Shown: positions 1 through 10,230, counted from the first letter of the stretch. The stretch: DNA of 64,000 nt from Acheta domesticus (GCA_031308135.1 JAHLJT010008756.1:105241271-105305270); one strand, 5' to 3'. Made by a program: numbers and translations. Notes: generated from the sequence alone by a model not told the origin.

Positions 1-421
1 CTCCACGACACCCAGAGACGGAATGTACGATCTTCACTCTACGACACCCCGAGTCAGAATGTCCTGTTTAATGCATTTTTAAACCCTTCATGGCTCGGTA
101 GGCGTCCATCCTTCTATTATTTCAAAACACGGCGGCAACATTCGACTATCTGATCTTTTATAGCCAACCCGTGCGTCTCTTACACATCCGAGTAGCCGTG
201 ACTTCCGTCAGTCATTCGTTTTTGCACCAATTCCCTCTTAGGTTCTTCAGCCATCTAGCCGGCGTCCTGACGTCATCAAGGCCCGTGAATAGTTTGTTGA
301 CCTTGCCAACCTCCGCGCCGTCGTTGCTAAGGCCACATACCGCCATATTGGATGCCTATTTATCCACCCCATGTCTAACTAACATCATTAAATAAAATCC
401 ATCGTATTCTGGTATATCACA
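1..421 (-). repeat. 3' LTR, partial (cut by window start)
   Basis: This is a direct repeat of 4392-4812 at a constant offset of 4391 bases, with no difference that I could find by eye. The boundary at 421 is the CA end on the plus strand, followed at once by a purine tract on the minus strand. With an LTR of 1230 bases, about 809 bases of this copy lie before the window. Confidence 0.93.
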
Positions 422-434
422 ACTTCCCCTCTCC
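422..434 (-). other. Polypurine tract (plus-strand priming site of the LTR element)
   Basis: On the minus strand the 13 bases before the LTR start read GGAGAGGGGAAGT, all purine except the final T. The LTR then starts with TGTGATATACC. Position and composition are those expected of the primer for plus-strand DNA synthesis in LTR elements. Confidence 0.75.
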
Positions 435-779
435 AAGCGTCATTTGGTTTGCTACAACATAACTAAATGACAAGACTACAATAAACACTTTCTTCTTACT
501 TCACTACGCTATATTCACTGACACTTTGCACTTTACACAACACATATCTTGTATCTTGCAGCCTTAAACTATTTACATTTGTTTTGTTAATATGCCAACA
601 TAGTTTTGAACCATCTCATTGAGTATAGATTATGGCCTGCTATTTACTTCCGTCTTATATCCATCACATGTTAATTGAAAAATTTTCACATTCTAATAAA
701 ATAGACGTAACAACACAACAAACACTATTATACACTATTATATACAGATACTATTTACAATGATTATTCCTGGACAAAA

Positions 780-1239
780 TATTCAGTCATGGGTATCGTC
801 CCTTTTATACGGCTTAATGTTCCTGTAATTATATGTCCCCATTTCGTCCAATTTTGGCGGTTTTCATGACGAGCGATGGTTTTGCTATTGAGTTTTCTAG
901 CATCAATACAAAATCTGATTTTCTTATCTTTCTTCGGACTATTACTATCGGGCTCACATACGGTGTTATAGATTTTTTATGATACCATCCTCCAGCATCG
1001 TGTTTATTTGTTTACGTACTTCAGCTTTAAATACATGTGGGATCGGGTATTGCTTTACATTGAAGGGTTCCTCATCCATCAATTCAATTTTAAATTGATA
1101 TCCTTTTACGGGCTCCTTTGAACCTTCAAAAACGTTTTGATATTCGCTAACTAACGTTTCAACGGAATGGCTACATCTACTCCATTTTCGTCGACCGCAT
1201 CCTTGGCTGCTGCGTGAATCCGGTCCCTGGTCTCTTCGA
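780..1239 (-). pseudogene. Reverse transcriptase N-terminal stub
   Basis: Reverse translation of this strand gives a block of the type that opens Ty3/gypsy reverse transcriptase: a YPIPH-like motif, then KAEVRKQIN followed by LEDGII, near 1000-1060. An IRFCIDARKLN-type block follows near 880-930 in a different frame. Frameshifts and a stop near 974 break it. The YMDD-type catalytic block, RNase H and integrase are not present before the polypurine tract at 434, so this copy could not encode its own replication enzymes. Family knowledge: these blocks normally start a protein region of well over 800 residues. Confidence 0.75.
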
Positions 1240-1754
1240 TTAGTTCCGCAATCTCACAAATACACAAATCTTCGCCCTCCTGGTCTTTGATCCCCAAACA
1301 ATGTGTTGCCCTTTGTCAGTTCGTAACAATATATTCCTGTTACCTACATCGACCTTGGCGTCACACATCTTTAGGCCATCAATCCCCAAAATGATTGGAC
1401 GAATCAAATTTTTTATGATTATTGCAGGGAACTGTATCGTCACCCCTTGGACTTCCACCTCCACCCAAATTTGCTGACTTCTTGTTTCGATGCGCCTCCC
1501 GTTAGCCGTACGAATATTTAATTTTCTAGCAGGTAATTCTTCAATCTTATTCCCTTCTTTTTTAGTTGCTTATATAATTCTTCCGATACCGCACAAACAT
1601 TTGCACCAGTGTCAATTAAAATATCTACCGGTATATGCCGAAACATCCCCTTCAACACCAAACACGTGCTATTTTCCGCCCGTTCGTCTGTATCTTCCCT
1701 TAACAAATCTTCTGCTGCTACCTCAATGCTATTCAACTCTGTAATAACCATCAT
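1240..1754 (-). pseudogene. Retropepsin-like aspartic protease remnant
   Basis: Two open segments (1518-1754 and 1240-1464) carry the protease. The first holds the active-site triad in the sequence ILIDTGANV, at about residues 44-52 of its 78 residues. The second has ILGIDGLK, which corresponds to the second conserved ILG block near the C-terminal end of retropepsins. They are separated by a frameshift or stop between 1464 and 1518. The segment follows gag on the minus strand, as in gag-pol elements. The enzyme would mature the gag and pol polyprotein. The call is secure from the DTGA and ILG motifs; activity is not expected for this copy. Confidence 0.82.
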
Positions 1755-1789
1755 CTCATCAGTCTTATCGTTCGAAATAACCCGCCTAT

Positions 1790-2122
1790 TTACTTCGAAC
1801 AGTGGGAGTTTTCCTGCTCTATTGCATTAATTTCTATCTGTTCGTGTCTCTTATCATCTTTGAATCTTCGTGGGTAACTATTTCCTGTCTTTTTAGATTC
1901 TCTCTTGGCATCATTTCCCCACTCGCCCTTCCCTTCTAAACTATCATTTCCTTGGCGATTACCATTATCAACTATTTTTCCCGTTCCATTATTCTTTCCA
2001 TTCATGCTATCATGGTATCCGTTACTATTATTCCGTTCATATTCGCCATTCAAAGTCCGATCGAAGAGGCTTAGCCGTTCCACTAAGTCTTCATAATCTA
2101 CAGGTATCGAATTCCATAGCAA
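1790..2122 (-). pseudogene. Gag C-terminal tail, out of frame with main gag
   Basis: A 110-residue open segment overlaps the end of the main gag frame (2098-2122) in another frame and continues the same type of protein. It is rich in Asn, Gly, Lys and Glu and of low complexity. I see no CCHC zinc knuckle in it, unlike many gypsy gags. It is best read as the gag tail linking to protease, displaced by a frameshift near 2110. A programmed frameshift is possible, but no slippery site was demonstrated. Confidence 0.55.
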
Positions 2123-3384
2123 TTTTGAATACTGACTGGTAATTGACGAATAATAATTCTAGTTAATTCATTATTATCTATCCCTTCTTCGCAAGCCTTG
2201 AATGCGGCAATTTTGCGTGTTGCAAAATCACACATGGTTTCCGCCCCACCTTTCCTATATTTTTCACTCATCAATTTATATTTTAAATCAAATTTATGAT
2301 TCTCATTCCAGTAACGTTTTAAAAATTTCTCCTTCCATTCTTGATAACTCGTTGGTTCCGGAATTAATGATGTCAACCAATGATGGGCTTTAGATGACAT
2401 TGCCTGCTCAACCATATGCAATTTTAACCTGTCAGGAATATTACTAATCATAAAGTAGCTTTCTAATTTTGAGATGAAAGACCATGGTTGCTCCTTGATA
2501 TCCCCATGGAATCTTAAATAACTCGGCAAAACTACCGCGGATGCTGTAGTTATTACATTTCCCTGCGTGCGTGTTAGGACTTCATTTTCCAACTGATCTA
2601 TCTTGCCTTTAAGGTTTGCTATCTGTTTTTCCGATTCCAATTCCTGCAAAGTTTTAATATTCCTCAGCCCCTCTTGTATCTGTTGTTCTACCTTACTATC
2701 TGTAACAACTATTTTTAATTCAATATTTTCTATTTTGTCGCCATGTTGTTGCGATATCTCATTTAAATATTCTATACGCGATTCAGCGTTCGTCATTTTT
2801 TTACATTGTTGGTTTTGTGTAAGTGCTAATGCCGTAACATTTTCCTGTAAAGCCCCAACTTCAGAATTAATTTTATTAAAACATTCCTTTTGCTCTTTCT
2901 GAATTTGATTTACTTGACAATTAAACGCATCCATTTTTGAATAAATATTACTAAATTCATTAGCTGTATCGGTCCGTAACTGCGATATCTCCTCACATAT
3001 TGCTTTACGAAAATTCTTAAATTCCTGTGTCGTTTCTATCTTTATACCTTCCAATTTGGCATTATTATTTTCAAATTTAGCGTTCATGTCTAAAGTCAAT
3101 TCTTCTAATCTAGCATTATTATTTTCCAATTTAGCATTATTAATTTCCAATTTAGCATTCATTTCTGCCTTCATTTCAGCTAACATTTTAATTATTATCA
3201 AGTTACTAGAATCCGTATTGTCTACTGAAGCTGCCGCTACTTCCTTTTCTTTCTGTTCTACCTCAACTAATTCTCGCAACATGTCACCTTCGGGATTCAT
3301 ACCGTTAGCCGCCACATTATCTATTTCGACATTTTCGGAACGTGCTGTCTTACTTCTAGTCTCCATCTTGAAATTATAATACAA
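2098..3384 (-). CDS. gag: Retrotransposon Gag protein
   Basis: This is the longest reading frame of the element, 428 residues. Residues about 60-250 are predicted coiled coil, beginning with near-repeats of NNAKLE (about residues 75-110). Residues about 285-425 resemble the Retrotrans_gag domain: PWSFISKLESYF, a W-rich block ending YQEWKEKFLKRYW, and a helical CDFATRKI segment. Gag forms the particle that packages element RNA. The ATG at 3382-3384 lies about 175 bases inside the primer binding site, a normal leader length. The frame ends early compared with its tail (1790-2122), which continues in another frame. Because gag is nearly intact while pol is gone, this copy may belong to a lineage mobilised by enzymes from a complete relative; that is inference. 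Confidence 0.85.
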   Translation of the reverse strand: MYYNFKMETRSKTARSENVEIDNVAANGMNPEGDMLRELVEVEQKEKEVAAASVDNTDSSNLIIIKMLAEMKAEMNAKLEINNAKLENNNARLEELTLDMNAKFENNNAKLEGIKIETTQEFKNFRKAICEEISQLRTDTANEFSNIYSKMDAFNCQVNQIQKEQKECFNKINSEVGALQENVTALALTQNQQCKKMTNAESRIEYLNEISQQHGDKIENIELKIVVTDSKVEQQIQEGLRNIKTLQELESEKQIANLKGKIDQLENEVLTRTQGNVITTASAVVLPSYLRFHGDIKEQPWSFISKLESYFMISNIPDRLKLHMVEQAMSSKAHHWLTSLIPEPTSYQEWKEKFLKRYWNENHKFDLKYKLMSEKYRKGGAETMCDFATRKIAAFKACEEGIDNNELTRIIIRQLPVSIQNCYGIRYL

Positions 3385-3560
3385 ATTAAAATTCTCACTA
3401 TCAAATTCTCCTCAATGAAATGGTTTTGGCTATTTTTTTATAATTACAGTTAATTTCATATGTCAATCAATAAATTTCAGATTCCTTTTCGATCAATTTG
3501 TTATAATTTATAATAATTTCTTTAAACGTACTTCACTTTGTTATAAATTATAACAAAATA

Positions 3561-3579
3561 TGCCCCAGTTGGCGCGCCA
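3561..3579 (-). other. Probable tRNA primer binding site
   Basis: Three bases inside the LTR end (CA at 3583-3584 on the minus strand) the minus strand reads TGGCGCGCCAACTGGGGCA. Starting with TGG fits pairing with the CCA end of a tRNA, and the spacing is usual. I cannot name the tRNA. A second TGGCGCCC string at 3663 lies inside the LTR and was not chosen. Confidence 0.65.
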
Positions 3580-3582
3580 TTT

Positions 3583-4809
3583 TGAAATATACCATTCTCA
3601 CGTCTCATCAAAAGCGTGGCTGTAATCATGTCCTGTTCCAAATTTATTAAGATTTGGGCGCCAGAAACAGGTTACATGAATTACTATCAAAGTTTTTCTA
3701 TCTGATTTAACAAAAATTATCTAAACATCCAGCTAGCTTGGGTCGATGGGTCCGGATACAAATACTCGCTATCGCCTCGATAGCCGATTACCTGATCTGC
3801 CAACTATACAGTATGGCGTGGAATCTGAAATGTAATAATTATGCTTTCAACTAATTAAAAATTATGATTGACAAATGAAAAAACTCTTTTCTTTTCCAAA
3901 GAACAAAATTCAACAATTTATTTAACTTTTAAATTAAAACAATTAATTAGATGGTCATGACCCCTTCTGAATAAATTGTCTCTTTTATACTGCAGTATTT
4001 TTTTACCGTTTTTGCATGCCAACGCTCCGTAGTCGCTTCTCACTTGGCCGTTGTTAATTCCAAGTTCCGCTTCTCTTTTCCGGTCTTGCGCCGCCGCTGA
4101 CACGTCCAGTCCACACTGCCTAAACTATCTGTTAGTCTTGTCCGACGCTCCCGGTTCCTAATCTCTCCCACCGGTTATGTAGACTATTGAAGTCCAACTG
4201 CAATGTCCGAAAATCTGAACAAGTCCTCCGAAAATCACTTCTGGTAAATTATTTCAAAGTCCGAAAACAAACTATCACTTCTCTCACAAGACAAAGTCCG
4301 AAAACAAGCTATACAAGTCTCACTTTCCCTCTATATTGCCTACAAACGATCTTTACGCTACGGCACCCAGAGTCAGAATGTTCGATCTATACTCCACGAC
4401 ACCCAGAGACGGAATGTACGATCTTCACTCTACGACACCCCGAGTCAGAATGTCCTGTTTAATGCATTTTTAAACCCTTCATGGCTCGGTAGGCGTCCAT
4501 CCTTCTATTATTTCAAAACACGGCGGCAACATTCGACTATCTGATCTTTTATAGCCAACCCGTGCGTCTCTTACACATCCGAGTAGCCGTGACTTCCGTC
4601 AGTCATTCGTTTTTGCACCAATTCCCTCTTAGGTTCTTCAGCCATCTAGCCGGCGTCCTGACGTCATCAAGGCCCGTGAATAGTTTGTTGACCTTGCCAA
4701 CCTCCGCGCCGTCGTTGCTAAGGCCACATACCGCCATATTGGATGCCTATTTATCCACCCCATGTCTAACTAACATCATTAAATAAAATCCATCGTATTC
4801 TGGTATATC

Positions 4810-4812
<3 letters not shown>
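3583..4812 (-). repeat. 5' LTR, complete (1230 bp)
   Basis: The ends form a short inverted repeat: the plus strand begins TGAAATATACCA and ends TGGTATATCACA. The last 421 bases repeat 1-421. The LTR should hold the promoter and polyadenylation signals of the element, reading leftwards. It contains a three-copy 36-bp tandem repeat (4347-4454) and near-repeats of AAGTCCGAAAACAA around 4257-4311. Short open frames inside it are not treated as genes. Confidence 0.87.
4347..4454. repeat. Three 36-bp tandem repeats inside the LTR
   Basis: Units start with CGATCT at 4347, 4383 and 4419 and end in CAGAATGT or GGAATGTA. Because 36 is a multiple of three, the translation shows a 12-residue period, which is a by-product. 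Direct repeats in LTRs are often enhancer elements; that role is inference here. Confidence 0.85.
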
Positions 4813-4869
<57 letters not shown>

Positions 4870-4880
4870 CATATATATAT
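4813..4880. repeat. TA dinucleotide microsatellite
   Basis: About 68 bases of almost pure TA, interrupted by a few AC steps, directly abut the LTR end. This is probably the target of the retrotransposon. Confidence 0.9.
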
Positions 4881-5869
4881 GAGATACAACTTTTATTCAA
4901 CATACATGATGATTAATGTACATACGATAAAATGTATATACCATTAAAAATAAGAGGAATTGTCCAATTCTGTTGTGTTTTGTTGGTATAATAAAAATTT
5001 TTCAAAGCAGTCGCGGGCCGCACAAAAAGATCCGGCGGGCCCCATTGCTTGATTCGATAAGAAAATGAAGCTGGAGACTTGTGTCGTCATTGTAAGTGTT
5101 AAAATGTTTATATTTACGTTTTATTCGTCATTTTTATGAGGGATTAATACATTTGCAAAAATAGTTTTAATCCGGAAGACTAGAAGGCCTATTTCACAAA
5201 TTTTAGGATAGCACAGACCCTGCCCCTGTATGTGCACATTTGCGGTAATTACCGTCTGCCCCCCCCCCCCCACACACACACACACAATTGTTTTGGCAAC
5301 GTGCCAGATGATGATTGGGAACGTACCAAGAGAAATAGTATGTTTCTAATTGACCAACCACTATCATAATCCTAGTTCGCTTGAAATATTTACCCAAGCG
5401 AATGTGAGACGTTTCAATTTTTGGCCAGAGGGTACTTCTACTTTTTGGAAACTTTTTCAAGCAGAGAAATTGGACTACGACGGAATGTAAGTGTAACGAG
5501 CAACATTTGCAAAGTAAAATGGAAAAAAAAGATTTGGAAATTCAATAATTGAAAGCTATTCAAAAGTAATTATTTCACCGGCACCATCTTGAATAATTGA
5601 CGATGGTGTGTTGGAAATTACTGCTTTTCAGTTCTGTTTTAGTTAATCTTTTCAGTTGGATTTGCGAATATGGTGATAGGCAGACTTTCAAAAATAAAGA
5701 TAAATAATTTTCTGGTATTTTGGATATAAGTTGAGAATAAATTAAATTTTGGTATATTCCTGAATTATCCCTTTAAATTTGCATACTGAAACCGCTTGAA
5801 GTATGGTGGGCTTTTCTTTCATTATTTTCTCGCTCTTACTTCGTAAGAAGAGAATTTTTCTAATCGTGC
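4881..5869. other. AT-rich non-coding stretch
   Basis: No gene recognised. A short GC-rich piece at about 4996-5045 starts CAGTCGCGGGCCGC and could be one end of a decayed hAT element, but I find no partner end. A C-run (5259-5271) runs into a CA repeat to 5286. Confidence 0.5.
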
Positions 5870-6130
5870 GTCAGAAAACAGCGAATTTTCGACAGAAAAA
5901 CCTCTTATTGCGGGGTCCTGGTAACGAAAAAGTGGATAAATCCGGTTTCTATATGTAGTAAAATACTTCCTCTAATCCGTCTGTCTTCCGTTTGTGGTCA
6001 ACGGTGAAGCCTTAGTTTAGACGACTTTCTCCAAAGTTGAGATACCCCGATCGATCTAAACGAACTCGAGGTAATGTGAGTTTGAAACGGATCAATTTTT
6101 GAAGATGCGTCACATTTTTTTAAGGCACCA
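5870..6130 (-). repeat. Family A repeat, diverged fragment
   Basis: The block from GCGAATTTTCG through AAAAAGTGGATAAA, a short TCCGTCTGTC run, and GATACCCCGATCGATCT is collinear with 36434-36760, the minus-orientation copy of family A. Divergence is high and only the 3' half is present. Confidence 0.65.
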
Positions 6131-6779
6131 ATTTTTTTGATTAACATTGGTGTGGAACCGCCTTCTTGCCCCCTCTGGGGCCTAGCATTCATATCTCGGT
6201 CAATTCATGTTGAATTATTGGTGGAAAAGCGGGATCATGACAGGTTCTCTGGGGGTTCTCTCGTTTCCTCTGACTTCCTTTACTCCATTGCTTCATCGAT
6301 AAGTCGATCATTAATTCATCAATCCGTCAAAATCATTTGTCCACACCAGATGGGGCTGCTAGGTTGAGGAACTGTGATGACGATGATAATAATAAAGATG
6401 AAGAAAAAATGTCAATGATAAACATGTACAAGTGAGAGTAATGAGGGCAAATGTTTGAGGGGCGTTTTTAATGATTTTCTAATTCGTGGAAATCCCAATA
6501 TTCCTCCAGTTGATCACATCGCCCGGTGTAGAAGCTAGCATGTAACGGTTATAGGATCTAATTTATACTTTTTTGAACGGATTTTTTAATTAATTTTTTT
6601 ATGATTGTCTCGGTTAACCGGGAGTGGTGTAATTACGAATCAACTGTAAGAAGAGGAATTTTGTGCAATGTCGCTGTACCGCTAGTTTTTAATTTGAAAT
6701 GTTTTTACTGTTCATACGTAGAAAATATCTTGGAATTTGGATCTGTGAATGTATTGTGGATGGAACATGCTCTAGAGTG
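6131..6779. other. AT-rich non-coding stretch
   Basis: No repeat or coding similarity recognised. CpG content rises only after 6780. Confidence 0.4.
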
Positions 6780-7110
6780 CGTTTCCGCGTGGAGACGATG
6801 GGGTGCAACAGCAGCAACGGGCTTCGAGCGGCGCGGCGGCCGCGTCAGCCGAGTGCGCACCGGTCGGTCGCCTCGGTCGCCGCGCCGCGTCGCGCCGGGC
6901 CTACCGCAGCGGGGAGGTTTCGCACGTGCGAACCGGATCACGCCGTCACTCGGGGCTTCGCGGCGCGGCGCAGGACAGCACGGGGCTGAGCCGAGGCGCA
7001 CCCCCCGCCCGGCGCCCCCGCCTGCCCATGCACGCAAGAGCCCCGCCCCTCCGTGCCCCCGCCCCGCCCCGCCTCCCCCGCTTCTGCACCTTGGAGTGGG
7101 TGCGTTGCGG
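6780..7110. promoter_or_regulatory. CpG island
   Basis: About 330 bases are GC- and CpG-dense (runs of GCGGCG, GCCCCGCCCC) between AT-rich flanks that are poor in CpG. Such islands usually mark germline-unmethylated promoters. CCCCGCCC strings (GC boxes) lie near 7035-7075. No TATA box or start site was identified. Limits were judged by eye. Confidence 0.6.
6798..6989 (+). CDS. Possible start of an N-myristoylated protein (weak candidate)
   Basis: An ATG at 6798, in a good start context (A at -3, G at +4), opens a frame beginning MGCNSSNGLRAARRP inside the CpG island. Gly2 with Ser6 fits the N-myristoylation rule, Cys3 could be palmitoylated, and basic residues follow, as in many membrane-anchored proteins. 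The frame runs 63 codons and then stops, so a real gene would need to splice out before 6989; I see no convincing donor. GC-rich DNA opens long frames by chance, so this is a lead, not a gene call. Other frames over the same island (6601-7194 plus, 6705-7130 minus) look like chance. Confidence 0.18.
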   Translation: MGCNSSNGLRAARRPRQPSAHRSVASVAAPRRAGPTAAGRFRTCEPDHAVTRGFAARRRTARG

Positions 7111-8300
7111 CGATTAGCGCCATCAGGCATTTCGTTTCACGTCACTGCCTTGATTTCTGCACCATTTCTTCTGTTGGTGTCATTAACTTTCTAGCGCTCG
7201 TCATATGTGTCATAGCTTTGTTCAAATATGTTTTTGGAGTATCTGGCATTGGACTTACCAATGAATCATAGTAGCTGTTAATGTTATACTCCCAATTCCC
7301 AACACTCAATGGCCTTGTATATTAACTCCAAACGGGAAATGAACTGGTCATATTGCAATTTCAAAATTATAATCTCTGTAAAAAAAATTACAGGTATATA
7401 AATGATGCGGCAGCACAGCTATATTTTTACTTTTTGTTTTCTAATGTGAACATAAATGATCACATGTAAGCTGTTGTTCTGCGTTATTCTCTAATGCTAA
7501 TATAAGATCATTCTCCGTTAGTTCGAAAAATTCTGACGCAAAATCTTCTACAACTACATTTGATTTCCCTGAATTGGTTAACACTTCCATATTTTTGACC
7601 CCTGTTTTAAGATTTTAAAACTTCGCAGACCCGGTCTAATTTTTGTTTTGAAGGCGAATATATATAAGCCAAAAGGTTACTATTTTGTATGTTTATGTGT
7701 ATTTGTAAGTCACATTAAATTGAAAATCGAATTTTTGCACGCTTAAGAAATGTATTGTTTAGTATTTACAGTTCTTATTTTCTTCGCATTCACTTCACGT
7801 TCTTCAAATTTAATGTTCCAAAGTAAATTGCAAATTCTTTAAACAAAATACACTTCATACTTCACAAAAACTGAAATACTTCAGAATTTACAACACATTC
7901 TGCCGGGCTATATTCATTTAATTTTTGCTCGTTTATTAGTGTGGCCATCCTCATGGAAGAAAATTATGGTGTCGTTGACTGAAAATGACCACGGAATAAT
8001 GAAGTGTAATCAACGCCACCTGCATAGAACTATTGAGGTGGCGTTGGTTTAATTCCCGTCATACTTACAAAGATCGCAGCGCCATAACACGAAAAAATCC
8101 TTTTTTAGCAATTTCTTGGATCTTATGGCCGGATCGGAAAACAAATTATCAGTTCCCCATCAGGAGACCGAGACGCGTTCAATGACACCTCGTGTGTCTC
8201 GATTGGTGCAAGGGAAGTTGTCTAACCGTGAAAGACGGAACTGCATACACACGCACGCTGTAGGAGTTTACTCAAATACTATACAGGGATTATTATTATT
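7111..8300. other. AT-rich non-coding stretch
   Basis: No coding similarity. It holds a strong short hairpin (8008-8049, listed separately). The last bases, CAGGGATTATTATTATT at 8284-8300, are repeated at 9404-9420 and mark the left edge of a retroelement fragment. Confidence 0.5.
8008..8049. other. Short hairpin, 14-bp stem
   Basis: AATCAACGCCACCT (8008-8021) pairs with AGGTGGCGTTGGTT (8036-8049) across a 14-base loop, with only one non-Watson-Crick position (a possible G-U in RNA). The stem is CG-rich in AT-rich surroundings. It could be a small foldback element or an RNA hairpin; it is short for a microRNA precursor. Confidence 0.5.
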
Positions 8301-9408
8301 GTTTCTTTGCTTTTCACTTTTTTCTACACATGCATCTCGATTACCATGAACAAGAGATACACGATTCATCTGTCGTATTCATCTGTATGTTACAATCTGA
8401 TGTATCTTTCTTCTGTTGGCCTTTTCTTGAAAGTACTGGTGCAGTCTCTCCAGTTGTTGGTAGTGGAGATTCACAATATTTATGACACCTCTTCCTCCCA
8501 GAGACCTAGGTAGATGGAATATCTCAACTGCGCTTTTAGGGTGGTGACATCTAAATTTGGTACACAGTACTCTGCATTTCATATTGAATACATCCAGTTC
8601 GGTTTGTGTCCTTCTGACAATACCAAAGCTGTAGGTCAGCACTGGAATTATATAGGTATTTATAGCTTTAATTTTCCTGCCAGCATTGAGTTAAGTTTTC
8701 AGAATTTTACTCAGGCGTGTATTAAATTCCTGGGTTATGTTGGATTTTGTAATTTTTTGGTCAATATCAGATCTTTGTAAATATCCAAGATATTTATAAT
8801 ATTCCTCAGGATTCATGGCATGAATTCGTTCTTGTTTATCGTTCCCTTCCGCAAGGATGTAATCCATCTGATGTTGCCACTTTCCTTTCCGCATTGCATT
8901 TAGTTTACATTTTTCAACACCGAAATGCATTCCAATGTCACTGCTAAATTTTGCAGTGCAGTGATGATTAAGCTTTTCTTTTGTGGAGCTGTGTAATTTT
9001 AAGTCGTCCATGTACAGAAGATGGGATAAGCGTACATGATCGTTTTTGCTATTGATTTTGTAGCCCATTTGTTCATTATTTAATAAAGTCGATAGATTGA
9101 TAGCAAGGCAGAACCATAAAGCGCTCAGAGAATCTCCTTGAAAGATTCCTTGTGTAATACTGTTATGTCCTGCCTTAACATAATCATTCTGCGTGCAAAT
9201 GTGTAATCTGGTTGTCCACCTTTACATCTGGATCTTTAAAAACGACACAACCAATGGGTCTATTTTGTACATATCAAGTACATCAATTAACCAGGAGTAA
9301 AGTATGCTTTCGAAGGCTTTTTGATAATCAATATACGCTGTATATAACGTCCCTCCTGTTTTCTTTACATGTCCACAGACTGCCGCGTCTAAAATGAGTT
9401 GTTCAGGG
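8301..9408 (-). pseudogene. R4/Dong-type non-LTR retrotransposon, reverse transcriptase fragment
   Basis: On the minus strand this region gives reverse transcriptase blocks in order: DYQKAFES-type (near 9320), ITQGIFQGDSLSALWF (near 9150), the catalytic LLYMDDLKLH (about 8995-9025), then a thumb region ending with LPRSLGGRGV (about 8475). Two open segments (8691-9068 and 8379-8642) remain; stops and frameshifts lie between them and upstream. Both edges carry CAGGGATTATTATT. These blocks fit elements with a restriction-like endonuclease (R2/R4/Dong group), and the TAA-repeat location favours Dong-like elements. Reverse transcriptase copies element RNA at the nicked target. Confidence 0.78.

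Positions 9409-9474
<66 letters not shown>
9409..9474. repeat. (ATT)n repeat, 3' tail of the endonuclease fragment
   Basis: About 66 bases of perfect ATT on the plus strand, TAA on the minus. It lies exactly at the 3' end of the minus-strand retroelement copy 9475-10174, as expected of a TAA tail or TAA target. Confidence 0.9.
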
Positions 9475-10174
9475 GATCCTCCATATCACGACTACAGATG
9501 TTATGAGTCGGCTGAGTAGAAAATCTACTCCGGGTTGCAACCAGCTACCTAAGGAGCAGATCTAGGGACTAACGGTGCCTCTACAATACTTTGCGCAAAA
9601 TGTGAGCTGTGCCAAATAAAGCAATTTCTGGCACTTCCCAGTCTTTTGACTGACCTGGTAGTTTAGCCAAGTTCTTACACAAATTTTGCGGAACTAATCC
9701 CAGAGCTCCGATAATTATCGGTACGACCTGTGCTTTTACGCCCCACATTCGGCTGATCTCAATTTCCAAACTCTTGTATTTAAGACGTTTCTCTGCCTCC
9801 TTGGTTACGACATTTTGATCGCAAGGCACAGCAACATCCACTAGTAGACACGATTTGTTCTCTAAATCCCGGATAACAATATCGGGTTTGTTTGCTGCTA
9901 TCGTGCGATCCGTTTGAATTTGTTGGTCGTACAATATCGTACACAATCCAACAGACGTCACCGGTTTTGGTGAGTGTTCGTACCACTTGAGGCATGTGTT
10001 TGGAACTTCGAGGGCGGTACAGATCTGCCAGTGGAGGTAACTACACACCCTGTCGTGTCTTTTTAAGTATTCGGTCTTTGCTAGGATTGGACAAGCTGAG
10101 ACAATATGATCAATGGTTTCTACTTGCTCCTGACAAATTCGGCATTTATCATCTTGGGAAATTTTGAGAACCGC
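9475..10174 (-). pseudogene. R4/Dong-type non-LTR retrotransposon, 3' end with zinc finger and restriction-like endonuclease
   Basis: The minus strand first shows a CCHC finger, KCRICQEQVETIDHIVSACP, at about 10090-10150. An open frame (155 residues from the ATG at 10048, continuing from the finger) then carries KPDIVIRDLE, LLVDVAVPCD and KEAEKRLKYKSLEIEI. That spacing matches the PD-(D/E)XK endonuclease of R2/R4-type elements (conserved D, then D, then KYKxLE). The frame ends at 9581, followed by about 105 bases of 3' untranslated sequence and the TAA tail. The endonuclease nicks target DNA for reverse transcription. The copy is truncated at the 5' end. The frame from the finger to the stop appears uninterrupted, so this is probably younger than the neighbouring reverse transcriptase piece. 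Confidence 0.82.

Positions 10175-10230
<56 letters not shown>
10175..10230. repeat. (TTA)n repeat, probable insertion target
   Basis: About 56 bases of perfect TTA border the truncated 5' side of the endonuclease fragment. Confidence 0.9.

Larger units (their letters stand above)
1..4812 (-). mobile_element. Ty3/gypsy-type LTR retrotransposon, gag-bearing, pol mostly deleted
   Basis: The element reads on the minus strand: 5' LTR (3583-4812), primer binding site, long gag, protease remnant, the first part of reverse transcriptase, polypurine tract, then the 3' LTR, of which only the inner 421 bases lie in the window. Bases 1-421 and 4392-4812 look identical by eye, so the insertion should be recent. 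Most of reverse transcriptase and all of RNase H and integrase are absent between about 434 and 780. Gag and protease also sit in different frames. The right end abuts a TA dinucleotide repeat, so the target duplication cannot be read. Assignment to Ty3/gypsy rests on the gag type, the aspartic protease and the fragment of reverse transcriptase; it is family-level only. Confidence 0.88.

Noticed and set aside
3649..3663. Alternative primer binding site TGGCGCCC on the minus strand
   Set aside because: The LTR ends defined by matching TG...CA inverted termini put this inside the LTR; the site at 3561-3579 sits correctly outside.
4996..5045. Possible hAT end CAGTCGCGGGCCGC
   Set aside because: No partner terminus or 8-bp duplication found.
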